Positions 8,260 through 17,295 of a stretch of DNA of 64,000 nucleotides are shown here, one piece after another (positions within the stretch are counted from its first letter, which is position 1; each line of letters opens with the position of its first letter). The DNA is taken from assembly GCA_900546145.1 (NCBI GenBank), contig URBN01000001.1:1-64000 (forward strand), written 5' to 3'. Origin of the DNA: an uncultured Desulfovibrio sp. Its GTDB lineage: Bacteria; Desulfobacterota; Desulfovibrionia; Desulfovibrionales; Desulfovibrionaceae. The notes beneath the pieces are model-generated. The model had not been told where the DNA came from, ran no database searches, and worked only from the letters and a program-made list of their open reading frames with translations. Position numbers and translations under genes: made by a program.

Positions 8260-9494
8260 GAGCAGAGATCCCAGGCAACGTCGGCCTTGCTGCGCGTCTC
8301 CCAGATTTCACCGGCTTCGCCCGGGCCGGCAACGGCCATGGAATTGGTCTCGGAGGCGAAACCCGAACCCTTCCGGCCCACGATATTGGCGGCGATGACG
8401 TCGCAGCCCTTGCGCTGCCTCTTTTTCCGGGCGAGGCCGAGGAGCTCTTCCATGGAGGAGGCTGTTTCCGCGGCGAAACCGAGCATTTTCTGGCCGGGAC
8501 GGCGCGCAGCGGCGAGGGTGGCCAGAATATCCCTGTTGGGAGCGAATTCCACGCTGAAGCCGTTCTGCGCGTCTGCCTTCTTGAATTTATGGCTGCCGTA
8601 AGGCACCGGGGAGAAGTCCGCCACTGCGGCAGAGAAGAAGCCCATGCTGCAGTCAGGCCAGGCCGCGGCCGCGGCGTCGTACATTTCGGCAGCTGTGCCG
8701 CAGTCCACGCGGGAAAGGTTCGGGATGCCCTTGGGCAGCAGATCCCGGGAGACAGAGGAACCGGTGACGGCCGTAACCTCGGCGCCGCGCATCCAGGCCG
8801 CGAAGGCGAGGCAGGCCCCCATGGTGCCGGAAGAGGGATTGGACCAGAACCGAACCCCATCCCAGGGTTCCCTGGTCGGGCCGAGGGTCACGAGCACCTT
8901 CTGCCCAATCATGTCCTGCGGAGCAAGGGCCTGCAGGGCGTACAGGAGGAGCACGGGTACGGGCGCGAGGCGTCCCTGTCCCGTGTCGCCGCAGGCCATG
9001 GAACCGGAATCAGGGGTAACAAGGGTGACGCCGCGCGAGGCAAGGGCCGTACAGTTGGCCTGCGTGGCCGCATTCATCCACATGCGCGGATTCATGGCCG
9101 GAGCGGCCAGCACGGGGCCGCTGAAAGCGAGAATCTGCGCATGAAGCATTTCTCCGGCCAGTCCCGCGGCCATGGCGGCCAGAGTGTTGGCCGTGGCGGG
9201 GACCACGAAGAGCGCGTCGGCGTTCTGGCCGGGTTCGAGATGACCGAAGGTGGCGTCCCTGTCCGCAAACATGTCCGTATACACGGGAAAAGCGCCGAGG
9301 GACTCGAAGAGCAGGGGCGAAATGAAACGCCGTGCCGAGGGCGTGAGCGTGGCAGAGACATGGATGCCGCAGGAGAGGAGAAGACGCAGGAGTTCGGCTG
9401 TTTTGTAGCAGGCCACGGAACCCGTCACGCCGAGATGAAGACGTCTGTTCTTAAGGCGCCTCAGGAGACGCAGGGAGTTTTCCATGCCGCTCAT
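8241..9494 (-). CDS. coaBC: CoaBC: phosphopantothenoylcysteine synthetase/decarboxylase
   Basis: 417-residue bifunctional enzyme that makes 4'-phosphopantetheine for coenzyme A: cysteine ligation (CTP) and FMN-dependent decarboxylation. The CoaC half (about 1-185) shows GVTGSVACYK, the FMN-site AAPAMNPRMW and catalytic ACGDTGQGRL. The CoaB half has TLGPTREPWDGVRFWSNPSSG, AAVADFSP and the KFKK lysine motif. The start codon overlaps the upstream lipoprotein stop as ATGA. coaX (pantothenate kinase) lies elsewhere in this window. Confidence 0.93.
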   Translation of the reverse strand: MSGMENSLRLLRRLKNRRLHLGVTGSVACYKTAELLRLLLSCGIHVSATLTPSARRFISPLLFESLGAFPVYTDMFADRDATFGHLEPGQNADALFVVPATANTLAAMAAGLAGEMLHAQILAFSGPVLAAPAMNPRMWMNAATQANCTALASRGVTLVTPDSGSMACGDTGQGRLAPVPVLLLYALQALAPQDMIGQKVLVTLGPTREPWDGVRFWSNPSSGTMGACLAFAAWMRGAEVTAVTGSSVSRDLLPKGIPNLSRVDCGTAAEMYDAAAAAWPDCSMGFFSAAVADFSPVPYGSHKFKKADAQNGFSVEFAPNRDILATLAAARRPGQKMLGFAAETASSMEELLGLARKKRQRKGCDVIAANIVGRKGSGFASETNSMAVAGPGEAGEIWETRSKADVAWDLCSCLLNA

Positions 9495-10060
9495 ATGTCA
9501 CGCCCCTGAATGTGGTTTTCGTCCCGGAAGGGTTCTGAGGTGGATGAGGGAACCGGCTCGCTCTGCGCGGAGTCTGTGCCGCCCGTGGCGGAAGAGGGCG
9601 TTCCCGTATGCTGACTCATGACCGGCAGGGTGACGGTGGCGCCGTCGGGAAGCTGCGTGCCCGCCGCGATCTGAACGAGAGTCTGCATGGGCGGTGTCTG
9701 AATGCTTACGTGCACGATGGCGAGGCGGCCCCCGTTTTCAAAAATATAGAAGCCCCTGTTGCCGCTCGTCTGGCTGAGGCGCACCTTCCAGCCCCGCGCC
9801 TGAAGGCCGCTCGCGATGGTTCCTGCGCACACGGCCGGACCAGAGCTGCTGCGCAGGATTTCAACGCCGTCCTGTCCGGAAATACTGCTGTGGGAGGGGA
9901 AGTATTCCGTGCCCGCAGGAAGGGCAACACCCAGCAGGACGCTCGACGGTGTGGGCCTGCCGCCGGAGGCGGTCATGCCTCCGAAGCCTCCCATGCCGGA
10001 ACAGCCGCTCAGGAAGAACAGCAGGGCAATTATTGGAAGCGTGACAAGTGGGCGATGCAT
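9491..10060 (-). CDS. Lipoprotein of unknown function
   Basis: 189 residues from the ATG at 10060, preceded by GGGAGGA. The signal peptide LVTLPIIALLFFLSGC ends in the lipobox LSGC, so the protein is predicted to be lipidated at Cys 20. The mature part begins Gly/Met-rich, then has a mixed alpha/beta segment, and ends with a Ser/Thr/Pro-rich tail. No domain recognised. It overlaps coaBC by 4 nt, so the order lipoprotein-coaBC-unknown is probably one transcript, divergent from queA. Confidence 0.75.
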   Translation of the reverse strand: MHRPLVTLPIIALLFFLSGCSGMGGFGGMTASGGRPTPSSVLLGVALPAGTEYFPSHSSISGQDGVEILRSSSGPAVCAGTIASGLQARGWKVRLSQTSGNRGFYIFENGGRLAIVHVSIQTPPMQTLVQIAAGTQLPDGATVTLPVMSQHTGTPSSATGGTDSAQSEPVPSSTSEPFRDENHIQGRDI

Positions 10061-10196
10061 ATTGTAGAGTCCTCCCCGTCCTGCGCGCCGCTCTGCCGCG
10101 GGACCGGGCCCGTTCAGCGGCTCTGAGACAATGAGAATACCTTCTCCTCCATGAAGAGGCAAGGTGGCCCCGGGAAGACCGGGAAAAGGAAAGATG

Positions 10197-11297
10197 ATGG
10201 CGGACAAGGAAGATTTTCTGCTTGAGAGTTACGATTATGAACTGCCCGAATCCCAGATCGCCCAGACGCCTCCGGAACACCGCGGCGATTCAAGGCTCAT
10301 GGTCATCAACAGGAACGGGGATCTCGGTCTTGAGCATCATCAGTTTTCCGAACTCTGCGATCTTCTGCCCGAGGGAGCCCTCCTGGTTGCCAACAATTCA
10401 CGCGTTCTGCCGGCCCGCCTCAGGGGCGTGCGTCCCGCTACGGGCGGCAGGGTGGAATTTCTTCTGCTTACGCCCCTTCCCGTTGTGCTGAAGGACGCGC
10501 AGGAGACCGGTGACGGCGGGCACACTGCCCGTGCGGCCGGACTCATGCGCTGCGGAGGTCATCTGCACGCAGGCGAGACTATTCCTTTCGGGAACGACAT
10601 CAGCATTGTGCTCAGGGAAAAGGGCGATTTCGGCCGCTGGACCGTGGATCTTTTCTGGAAGGGCGATCTCGTGGGTGACTACGAGGCAGAGGGAAGCATT
10701 CCGCTTCCTCCCTATATCCGGCGTATGCCCGTGGCCGATGATTCGGACCGCTATCAGACCGTCTACGCGCGCGAGGACAAAATAGGATCCGTGGCCGCGC
10801 CCACGGCCGGTCTGCATTTCACCAACGAGCTCAGGCAGCGTCTTGCGGAGCGGGGGTTCGGCTGGAGCGAGGTGACCCTGTACGTGGGGTATGGCACGTT
10901 CAGCCCCGTGCGCAGTGAGGATATCCGCAGTCACTCCATGCATCAGGAGCTCATCGAGATGCCCGCGGACACTGCCGCGCGTATCAGGGAGGCAAAGGCT
11001 GAGGGGCGTCCCGTTATCGCTGTTGGCACCACGTCTGTCCGCACCATGGAGGGCTGCTGGGAAGCCTGCGGGGCTATACAGGAATACAGCGGCTTCACGG
11101 GCATTTTCCTTTATCCGGGAAAACCGCTCAACGTGGTGGACGGGCTCATCACCAATTTTCACCTGCCGAAGTCATCGCTGATTATGCTGGTTTCCGCCAT
11201 GGCCGGAAGAAAGCGCATTCTTGAGGCCTACAGACAGGCTGTGGCTGCGGGGTACCGCTTCTTCTCCTACGGTGACGCCATGTTCATCAGGCCATAA
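10197..11297 (+). CDS. queA: tRNA preQ1(34) S-adenosylmethionine ribosyltransferase-isomerase
   Basis: 366 residues. Transfers the ribosyl part of SAM to 7-aminomethyl-7-deazaguanine in tRNA, giving epoxyqueuosine. Starts LLESYDYELPESQIAQTP after the initiator region; later blocks VANNSRVLPARL, VAAPTAGLHFT, VGYGTFSPVR, AVGTTSVRT and TNFHLPKSSLIMLVSA are all classical QueA. AAGGA lies 6 nt before this ATG; the ATG one codon earlier (10194) is also possible. Confidence 0.95.
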   Translation: MADKEDFLLESYDYELPESQIAQTPPEHRGDSRLMVINRNGDLGLEHHQFSELCDLLPEGALLVANNSRVLPARLRGVRPATGGRVEFLLLTPLPVVLKDAQETGDGGHTARAAGLMRCGGHLHAGETIPFGNDISIVLREKGDFGRWTVDLFWKGDLVGDYEAEGSIPLPPYIRRMPVADDSDRYQTVYAREDKIGSVAAPTAGLHFTNELRQRLAERGFGWSEVTLYVGYGTFSPVRSEDIRSHSMHQELIEMPADTAARIREAKAEGRPVIAVGTTSVRTMEGCWEACGAIQEYSGFTGIFLYPGKPLNVVDGLITNFHLPKSSLIMLVSAMAGRKRILEAYRQAVAAGYRFFSYGDAMFIRP

Positions 11298-11334
11298 GGG
11301 CTGACTTCCTCCGGATGCGTCCCCGGAGCCCGGT

Positions 11335-12441
11335 TCACATCTTGAAAGAGAACCGGCGCATGGACACGTTGAGGACGATGCCGAGGAAGATAAAGTTCAC
11401 GATGGTGGCCGATCCGCCGTAACTGATGAAGGGGAGAGGAATGCCAACCACGGGCATGATACCCACTACCATGCCGATATTGATGAAGATTTCCCAGAAA
11501 AAGTAGAAGAAGACTCCTGCGCAGAGCATGCAGCCGAACCGGTCTTTGGCCTGCATGACCGTTGAGAAGATGGAGAGCAGGAACAGGCTGAACAGGGTGA
11601 TGAGGCAGACGCAGCCGACGAAGCCCCATTCCTCGCCGAAAACGGCGACGGCGAAGTCGGAATGCCGTTCCGGCAGGAAACGCAGCTGGGACTGTGTTCC
11701 TTCTGTGAAACCCTTGCCCCACATCTGGCCCGAGCCGATTGCGATGCGGGACTGCAGAATGTGATAGCCCGTTCCCAGGGGATCGGCGTCGGGGTTGAGG
11801 AAGGTCAGGATGCGCTGGCGCTGGTAGTCGTGCATGCCGACGTTCCACATGAGGAAGAGGATGCAGGGTGCCGCCAGGGCGCATACTTTAAAGATGATTT
11901 TCCGGATTCCGTGAAAGAGGATCATGCCGGCCAGGATGAGAAGGAGCATGAGAGCGGAGCCGAGGTCAGGCTGCTTGATAATGAAAGCCGCGGGCACAAG
12001 CCCCATGAGCACGATACTGCCGAACTCCTTCCAGCCGAGCGGCTCGCCGTTGCGGGAGAGGAGCCGCGCGCTCAGCAGAAAAACGGAGATTTTGGCGAGT
12101 TCGGATGGCTGCAGGCTCATGAACCCGAGGGAGATCCAGCGCTTGGCGCCGTAGACCGTGGTCCCGATGAGGGGAACCAGGGCGAGGAGCACAAGAGTGA
12201 TGATATAGAAGGGCCAGGCCAGGCTCCGCAGCCTGTGGTAGTCGATGCTCATGGTGAGGAGCATGCAGCCGAGGCCGCACAGTCCCCAGATGAACTGGCG
12301 CTGATAGAAGTCCGACAGCGTGACTCCGGACCCTATGCGCGCGCCGCTCGCCGAGTACAGGTTGAGTTCGCCCACGCCGAACAGCAGGATGATGCAGACG
12401 ACGAGGCCCCAGTTGATATAGCTGAAAAGTGGCTTATCCAT
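11335..12441 (-). CDS. rodA: RodA, SEDS peptidoglycan polymerase
   Basis: 368-residue multi-spanning inner-membrane glycosyltransferase of the elongasome, partner of PBP2. About ten hydrophobic helices are visible. SEDS blocks include SIDYHRLRSLAWP, GAKRWISLGFMSLQPSELAK, NPDADPLGTGYHILQS and VGIPLPFISYGGSATI. The catalytic Asp of the family lies in the NPDADPLG loop. It is the last gene of mreB-mreC-mreD-mrdA-rodA, 9 nt after mrdA. Confidence 0.96.
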   Translation of the reverse strand: MDKPLFSYINWGLVVCIILLFGVGELNLYSASGARIGSGVTLSDFYQRQFIWGLCGLGCMLLTMSIDYHRLRSLAWPFYIITLVLLALVPLIGTTVYGAKRWISLGFMSLQPSELAKISVFLLSARLLSRNGEPLGWKEFGSIVLMGLVPAAFIIKQPDLGSALMLLLILAGMILFHGIRKIIFKVCALAAPCILFLMWNVGMHDYQRQRILTFLNPDADPLGTGYHILQSRIAIGSGQMWGKGFTEGTQSQLRFLPERHSDFAVAVFGEEWGFVGCVCLITLFSLFLLSIFSTVMQAKDRFGCMLCAGVFFYFFWEIFINIGMVVGIMPVVGIPLPFISYGGSATIVNFIFLGIVLNVSMRRFSFKM

Positions 12442-12450
12442 ATATGCCTG

Positions 12451-14430
12451 CTAGGGCAGCCAGTTCTGCTGCGCCTTAAGTTTTTTCTTCTGCATTTCGG
12501 GCGGAAGCGGCGGTCCGGGAAGCTCGCGCACAGGCGTGTCGCTTTTTGCCAGGGTGTAGTATTCGGGATTGGCGAAGAGATAATTGTACACCTTGCGGGC
12601 GATGGGGCCTGCGGCCTTGGAACCGCCGCCGCCGTGTTCGACCATGACAATGACGACATAGGTCTTGTCGTTCTTGTGTCCCCAGGTAGCGATCCAGGCG
12701 TGGTCCCTCTCTTTCCAGGCGAGGTTTCTGTGCCCCTTGAGACGTACGACCTGAGCCGTGCCGGTCTTGCCGCCCATGATGGCGTCGCCGCGGCCCACCA
12801 CGCGGGCCGTGCCGCCGGAGGCCGTGCGGCGCATGCATTCAACGATGTAGCGCAGGGTCTCGCGCGAGGCGGGAACGTGTCCCGTGACCGTTTTCGGATC
12901 CGTATCCACGAGCTGGGGCTTGAGCAGATCGCCGCCGTTCAGGAGGGCGCTCACATAGACGGCTATCTGCAGCGGCGTGGTCAGCACGTAGCCCTGCCCG
13001 ATGGATGCGTTGAACGTGTCGCCGCGGGACCAGCCGCGTTTGAAGCGGCGGTGCTTCCAGGCGCGGGAGGGCACGAGGCCTGTCTTTTCATGGGGCAGGT
13101 CGATTCCCGTTCTGCGGCCAAAGCCGCACTGTTTCGCGAAAGCCTCTATTTTGTCGATGCCGAGCCTGTCGGCCATAATATAGAAATAGCTGTCGCAGGA
13201 GTTGTAGATGGCCTGCATCAGGTTCTGCGATCCGTGTCCGCTGTGGCGCCAGCAGTGAAAAATCTGCTTGCCGAGACGTATGCCGCCGGGACAGTAGACT
13301 GTGTCGGTAACGGGAATGCCGTTTTCCATGATGCATGCGGCCATGACGAGCTTCCAGACGGAGCCCGGAGGGTAGACGCTCTGAATGGCTCGGTTCTGCA
13401 GGGGGAAATGCGGATCGTTTCTGAGGGTTTCCCAGTCGCGGCGGGAAATGCCTTCGGCGAAGAGGTTGTTGTCGTAGGCGGGTTCCGTAACCAGGGCCCT
13501 GAGCTTGCCCGTGTCAGGCTCCATGACCACGATGGATCCTACCTCAGTGCCGAGGGCATCCCAGCAGGCTTTCTGGATGTCCCTGTCCAGGGACAGCTTG
13601 AGTTCCTCGCCGCCCTGGGGTTCCTCGCGCAGGACCTGGCCGAGCATGCGGCCCGATGCGTCCACTTCGATGTCATAGAGGCCTTTGCGGCCGCGCAGAC
13701 GTTTGTCCAGCGTGTATTCGATGCCTGACTTGCCCACGAGGTCGCCCATGGAGAGTTCCGGATTCTTCTCGAGTTCCGTCTCGTTGGCTTCGGCGACGTA
13801 GCCGAGGATGTGGGCGAAGAGATCCTTCTCGGGGTAGCTGCGCTTTGTGAGGATGACGATCTCGAGGCCGGGCCAGGCGTAGAGTTCGGACTCGATGCGG
13901 GCCACGAGCTGGAAGTCGAGGTCTGTCACGAGGAGCAGGGGCTCAAAGGATTTTACTTTGAAGCGGCTCTGCCTGTAGCGTTCCATGACCTGATCAAGAG
14001 GCACGCCTGTCCATTCGCTGACCTGGGCCAGGGTGGCGGGCAGATCCCGGATATCATCGCGGATGAGGGACAGGCCGTAGGCTGTGCGGTTATCCGCCAG
14101 CACGCGGCCCTTGACGTCGAAGATGCGGCCCCGCGGCGCGGAGATCTGTTCCTGGCGCCAGTGGTTTTCCTGAGCCTGGCGGGCGAAGTCCTCACCGAGA
14201 TGCACCTGCAGAAACCAGAAGCGGGGCACGAAGACGAAAAAGAAGATCAGGATGAGGGCCTGGAGAAGGATGAGTCCGCCTCTCGGAGGCGTAAACCTGT
14301 CCGTGTTCTCCTTCCTGATCAGGATTTCGGGAGGCGTTTTATCCTCTCGCTTCCTGAATTTCCCCAGAAGACCGCGGCCGGCCGGCTGCCGTCCGGCGGC
14401 TTCTTCGTCATTGTTCCTGTTGTTGTTCAT
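12451..14430 (-). CDS. mrdA: Penicillin-binding protein 2 (peptidoglycan transpeptidase)
   Basis: 659-residue class B PBP that cross-links peptidoglycan during elongation. A short cytoplasmic tail is followed by one membrane helix (about 52-72, LILLQALILIFFFVFVP). A dimerisation domain follows, then the transpeptidase domain with SVWK (SxxK), SCD (SxN position, usual for PBP2) and KTGTAQ. It overlaps mreD by 23 nt and precedes rodA. The cytoplasmic tail is Arg/Lys/Glu-rich and somewhat longer than in E. coli. Confidence 0.95.
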   Translation of the reverse strand: MNNNRNNDEEAAGRQPAGRGLLGKFRKREDKTPPEILIRKENTDRFTPPRGGLILLQALILIFFFVFVPRFWFLQVHLGEDFARQAQENHWRQEQISAPRGRIFDVKGRVLADNRTAYGLSLIRDDIRDLPATLAQVSEWTGVPLDQVMERYRQSRFKVKSFEPLLLVTDLDFQLVARIESELYAWPGLEIVILTKRSYPEKDLFAHILGYVAEANETELEKNPELSMGDLVGKSGIEYTLDKRLRGRKGLYDIEVDASGRMLGQVLREEPQGGEELKLSLDRDIQKACWDALGTEVGSIVVMEPDTGKLRALVTEPAYDNNLFAEGISRRDWETLRNDPHFPLQNRAIQSVYPPGSVWKLVMAACIMENGIPVTDTVYCPGGIRLGKQIFHCWRHSGHGSQNLMQAIYNSCDSYFYIMADRLGIDKIEAFAKQCGFGRRTGIDLPHEKTGLVPSRAWKHRRFKRGWSRGDTFNASIGQGYVLTTPLQIAVYVSALLNGGDLLKPQLVDTDPKTVTGHVPASRETLRYIVECMRRTASGGTARVVGRGDAIMGGKTGTAQVVRLKGHRNLAWKERDHAWIATWGHKNDKTYVVIVMVEHGGGGSKAAGPIARKVYNYLFANPEYYTLAKSDTPVRELPGPPLPPEMQKKKLKAQQNWLP

Positions 14431-14884
14431 GGCGTGCGCGCTGTCTGCAATACGAAATAACGGCCCAGGCTACGGGGATGTAGAGCGCCTGCAGCAGGCC
14501 TTCGTGCAGGGCCTCGACGGAATCAAAGGGGTAGCCCTGCAGCGTGGAGAAGAGCCAGTTCAGGCTGAGACGCGTGACGCCCAGTCCGAGCGACAGGACC
14601 GAGATGAAGAAAAAGGTGGAAGACTGATAGAGCTCCCCAAGCAGCCTGTAGAGCGCGAAGAACGCGGCCAGGAAAAGGAGGCTCGCACCAAAATGCTGCG
14701 TGCCCATGCCCTCCTGGATGAGCAGAATGAGCGGAAGCATGCAGACGAGGGTCTTGTATTCCCTGTTTTCCAGCAGGAGGAGGACGATGACGATGAGCGT
14801 GTCGATCCTCGGAATATACATTTCGAGAGCGATGGAAATGCAGGTGAGCAGAATCAGGCCCGCGAGGCGCTTGACGTTTTCCAT
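14408..14884 (-). CDS. mreD: Rod-shape protein MreD
   Basis: 158-residue integral membrane protein with about five hydrophobic helices, including IDTLIVIVLLLL and the ASLLFLAAFFALY segment. MreD is poorly conserved in sequence; the call rests on size, hydrophobic pattern and its place between mreC and mrdA. The C terminus is basic and Gln-rich and overlaps the mrdA start by 23 nt. Confidence 0.87.
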   Translation of the reverse strand: MENVKRLAGLILLTCISIALEMYIPRIDTLIVIVLLLLENREYKTLVCMLPLILLIQEGMGTQHFGASLLFLAAFFALYRLLGELYQSSTFFFISVLSLGLGVTRLSLNWLFSTLQGYPFDSVEALHEGLLQALYIPVAWAVISYCRQRARHEQQQEQ

Positions 14885-14887
14885 GGC

Positions 14888-15838
14888 CTAAAAGCCTCTC
14901 TGGTGTCCCTGCGCTGACTGATCCCTGGACGGGGAGGCATCCTTCTGCTTCGGGAGGAGGGAACTCGGGAGCGGCGGGCCTACGAAGACGGGATCGGGCG
15001 TATCCACCATGGGCGGCTTCACGATACCCGTGGGCTCGAGCAGCATGACTTCTTCGATATGCTGCATGTCCACGAGGGGTTCGGCGTAGATGGTCATGAA
15101 TTCGGTGTAGTTGGACGGCGCCACGGAAATGACCCTGGCCACGGGGATGCCCTTGGGGTACTTGCCGTCAAGACCGGAGGTGATGAGGATTTCGCCGGGT
15201 TTGGCTTTTGTGTCACGCTGCATGTAGCGTACGGCGAGGGGCTTGTTTGTGCCTTCGCCGGTGAGGATGCCGGCTGTACGGCTCTCCTGCGTGAAGATGG
15301 CGATGCGGCTGCCGGGGTTGGTGAGCAGGAGTGCCGTGGCCGTGTGCGGGGAAGCTCTGAGCACGCGGCCGATGAGTCCTTTGTGTGTGACGATGGGGGT
15401 GCCCGGCCTTGCTCCCGTGGCGTAGCCGCGGTTGATGGTAATGGAATCGAGCAGGGAGTTGGGGCCGAGGTGGCCGGCGAGCACGCGCGCACCCACAGGG
15501 GTCCAGGATTCGTCTATGGGCAGCTGCAGGAGTTCGCGCAGACGCGCGAGTTCGGCCATGTCCTCTTTGTGGGCCAGGAGACGGGCCTCGAGGTCACGCA
15601 CACGGGCCTCGAGCTGCGCGTTCTTTTCGTTCACGTCCACGAGGTACACGTAACGCTTCCAGACAGCGGTCACTCTGTCCTGCACGTAGCGGATGGGGGT
15701 GATGACACCGCCTGTAAGCTCGAGACCCACGTCCGTGGAAAAATCGTCGAGCACATGCGTGTTCTTGTTCCACGTGTACATGGACAGAAAGAGGATGAGC
15801 AGCACGCCCATCAGGATGAGAAATCGCCGGAATGTCAA
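14888..15838 (-). CDS. mreC: Rod-shape protein MreC
   Basis: 316-residue bitopic protein. Cytoplasmic start, membrane helix at about 6-22 (FLILMGVLLILFLSMY), then a periplasmic coiled coil (about 65-105, EKNAQLEARVRDLEARLLAH) and the beta-rich MreC domain with ITINRGYATG and GLIGRVL. The C terminus is Pro/Ser-rich. It lies 3 nt before mreD. A GC-rich hairpin separates it from mreB. Confidence 0.93.
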   Translation of the reverse strand: MTFRRFLILMGVLLILFLSMYTWNKNTHVLDDFSTDVGLELTGGVITPIRYVQDRVTAVWKRYVYLVDVNEKNAQLEARVRDLEARLLAHKEDMAELARLRELLQLPIDESWTPVGARVLAGHLGPNSLLDSITINRGYATGARPGTPIVTHKGLIGRVLRASPHTATALLLTNPGSRIAIFTQESRTAGILTGEGTNKPLAVRYMQRDTKAKPGEILITSGLDGKYPKGIPVARVISVAPSNYTEFMTIYAEPLVDMQHIEEVMLLEPTGIVKPPMVDTPDPVFVGPPLPSSLLPKQKDASPSRDQSAQGHQRGF

Positions 15839-15895
15839 AGCTGCAGGCCCTGCGGGCGGTTAAGGGGAAGCGCCGCCCCGTCGTTCTCTATTTGA

Positions 15896-15930
15896 AAGGC
15901 GCCGCGCCAGAAAAGGAGGCACGGCGCCTT
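15896..15930. repeat. GC-rich hairpin between mreB and mreC
   Basis: Arms 15896-15904 and 15922-15930 (AAGGCGCCG with CGGCGCCTT) form a 9-bp stem in the 129-nt gap. No T-tract follows on the minus strand, so a full terminator is unlikely. It may act in attenuation or RNA processing that gives more mreB than mreC product. Confidence 0.5.
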
Positions 15931-15967
15931 GGCAGATTCAAAGACGCGGAGGACTGTCCGTCCCCGG

Positions 15968-17008
15968 CTAGTCTATACACACATTCTTGAGAATATTGAT
16001 ATTGTCAAGGGCCTTGCCTGTGCCCATGACCACGGTGGAAAGAGGATCGTCGACAACGGTGATGGGCAGATTGGTCTGATCACGCAGAAGCTGATCGAGG
16101 CCTTTGAGGAGCGCGCCGCCGCCGGTGAGCACGATGCCGCGGTCAACGATGTCGGCCGCCAGCTCGGGGGGCGTCTGTTCGAGGGCGATGCGCACGGCCT
16201 GAACAATGCTGTCCACCTGCTCGGCTATGGACTTGCGGATTTCCTCGGAGGTGATGGTGATGTTTTTCGGAATGCCGTCGAGAAGGTCGCGGCCCTTGAT
16301 CTCGAGGGTTTCCTCAGGGTCGAGGGGATAGGCTGAACCGATTTTAATCTTGATGTCCTCGGCCGACGTCTCTCCGATGAGCAGGTTATACTTGCGCTTG
16401 ACGTGGGTCATGATGGCTTCGTCCATCTTGTCACCGCCCACGCGCACGGAGCGGGAGTAGACGATGCCGGCGAGGGAAATGACGGCCACTTCCGTGGTGC
16501 CGCCGCCGATATCCACGACCATGTTGGAGATGGGCTCTGTGATGGGCAGATTGGCGCCGATGGCCGCGGCCATCGGTTCTTCAATGAGGTAGACTTCACG
16601 GGCGCCGGCGGACTGGGCCGATTCCTTGACCGCGCGCTTTTCCACCTGGGTAACGCCGGTGGGCACGCAGATCATGACGCGCGGATGCACGAAATGGTTG
16701 GATTTGTGGGCCTTGGAGATGAAGTGCCGGAGCATGGCCTCTGTGACTTCGAAATCGGCGATGACGCCGTCCTTCATGGGACGGATAGCTTCGATGTTGC
16801 CGGGCACGCGGCCGAGCATGCGCTTGGCGTCGTGTCCCACGGCGAGGACGACCTTGTTGCCGCGGTTGTCTCTCTTCACGGCCACAACGGAAGGTTCGCG
16901 GAGCACGAGTCCGTGACCTTTCACGTAAACGCAGGTGTTGGCCGTGCCGAGGTCAATGGCGAGATCTGTAGAGAATACTCCGAGTAGGGAATCCAGAATC
17001 TTGGACAT
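15968..17008 (-). CDS. mreB: Actin-like MreB
   Basis: 346-residue cytoskeletal ATPase that organises the elongation machinery. Starts MSKILDSLLGVFSTDLAIDLGTA without the upstream in-frame ATG at 17026, chosen by comparison with family N termini. Motifs: DLGTANTCVYVKG (phosphate 1), VVDIGGGTTEVAVISL (phosphate 2), GGGALLKGLDQLL (adenosine). First gene of the shape operon, divergent from coaX. Confidence 0.97.
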   Translation of the reverse strand: MSKILDSLLGVFSTDLAIDLGTANTCVYVKGHGLVLREPSVVAVKRDNRGNKVVLAVGHDAKRMLGRVPGNIEAIRPMKDGVIADFEVTEAMLRHFISKAHKSNHFVHPRVMICVPTGVTQVEKRAVKESAQSAGAREVYLIEEPMAAAIGANLPITEPISNMVVDIGGGTTEVAVISLAGIVYSRSVRVGGDKMDEAIMTHVKRKYNLLIGETSAEDIKIKIGSAYPLDPEETLEIKGRDLLDGIPKNITITSEEIRKSIAEQVDSIVQAVRIALEQTPPELAADIVDRGIVLTGGGALLKGLDQLLRDQTNLPITVVDDPLSTVVMGTGKALDNINILKNVCID

Positions 17009-17136
17009 ATATATTAACTGCCTCATTCCGCCCGGCCGGGCAGAAAGGTAAAAAAGAAGTCAGCGGCTATTTTTTGCTGAAGTTTCTAGATCCTCTAAAA
17101 ATCAGCGCAAGTCAAGGGGAAAAAAGGTCAGCACTC

Positions 17137-17159
17137 CCGCGGAGGAGAGGCCTCCGCGG
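17137..17159. repeat. 9-bp perfect stem in the mreB/coaX divergent region
   Basis: CCGCGGAGG (17137-17145) and CCTCCGCGG (17151-17159) flank a 5-nt loop. No T-tract on either side. It lies about 130 nt upstream of mreB in its transcription direction and 80 nt before the coaX promoter. It could be an operator or leader hairpin. Confidence 0.5.
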
Positions 17160-17240
17160 CCTTTCCCGGAAGCACGGCGGAGCGCGGTCCGGAGCGCTTC
17201 CGGAAGGCCGTCCGGACAGTGCCCTGGGATCCCGTGTCTA

Positions 17241-17269
17241 TTGCTAAGGAGGCGACAGTCTGTCATAAT
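17241..17269 (+). promoter_or_regulatory. Sigma-70 type promoter for coaX-eno
   Basis: TTGCTA (17241-17246), a 17-nt spacer and CATAAT (17264-17269). The expected start of transcription is near 17276, 20 nt before the coaX ATG. Confidence 0.6.
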
Positions 17270-17295
17270 CAGCCGCCGGGAAAATGGGAGTAATC

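Noticed and set aside
11662..13728. 688-residue open frame on the plus strand across rodA and mrdA
   Set aside because: Antisense of two clear cell-wall genes; low-complexity Ala/Glu/His shadow.
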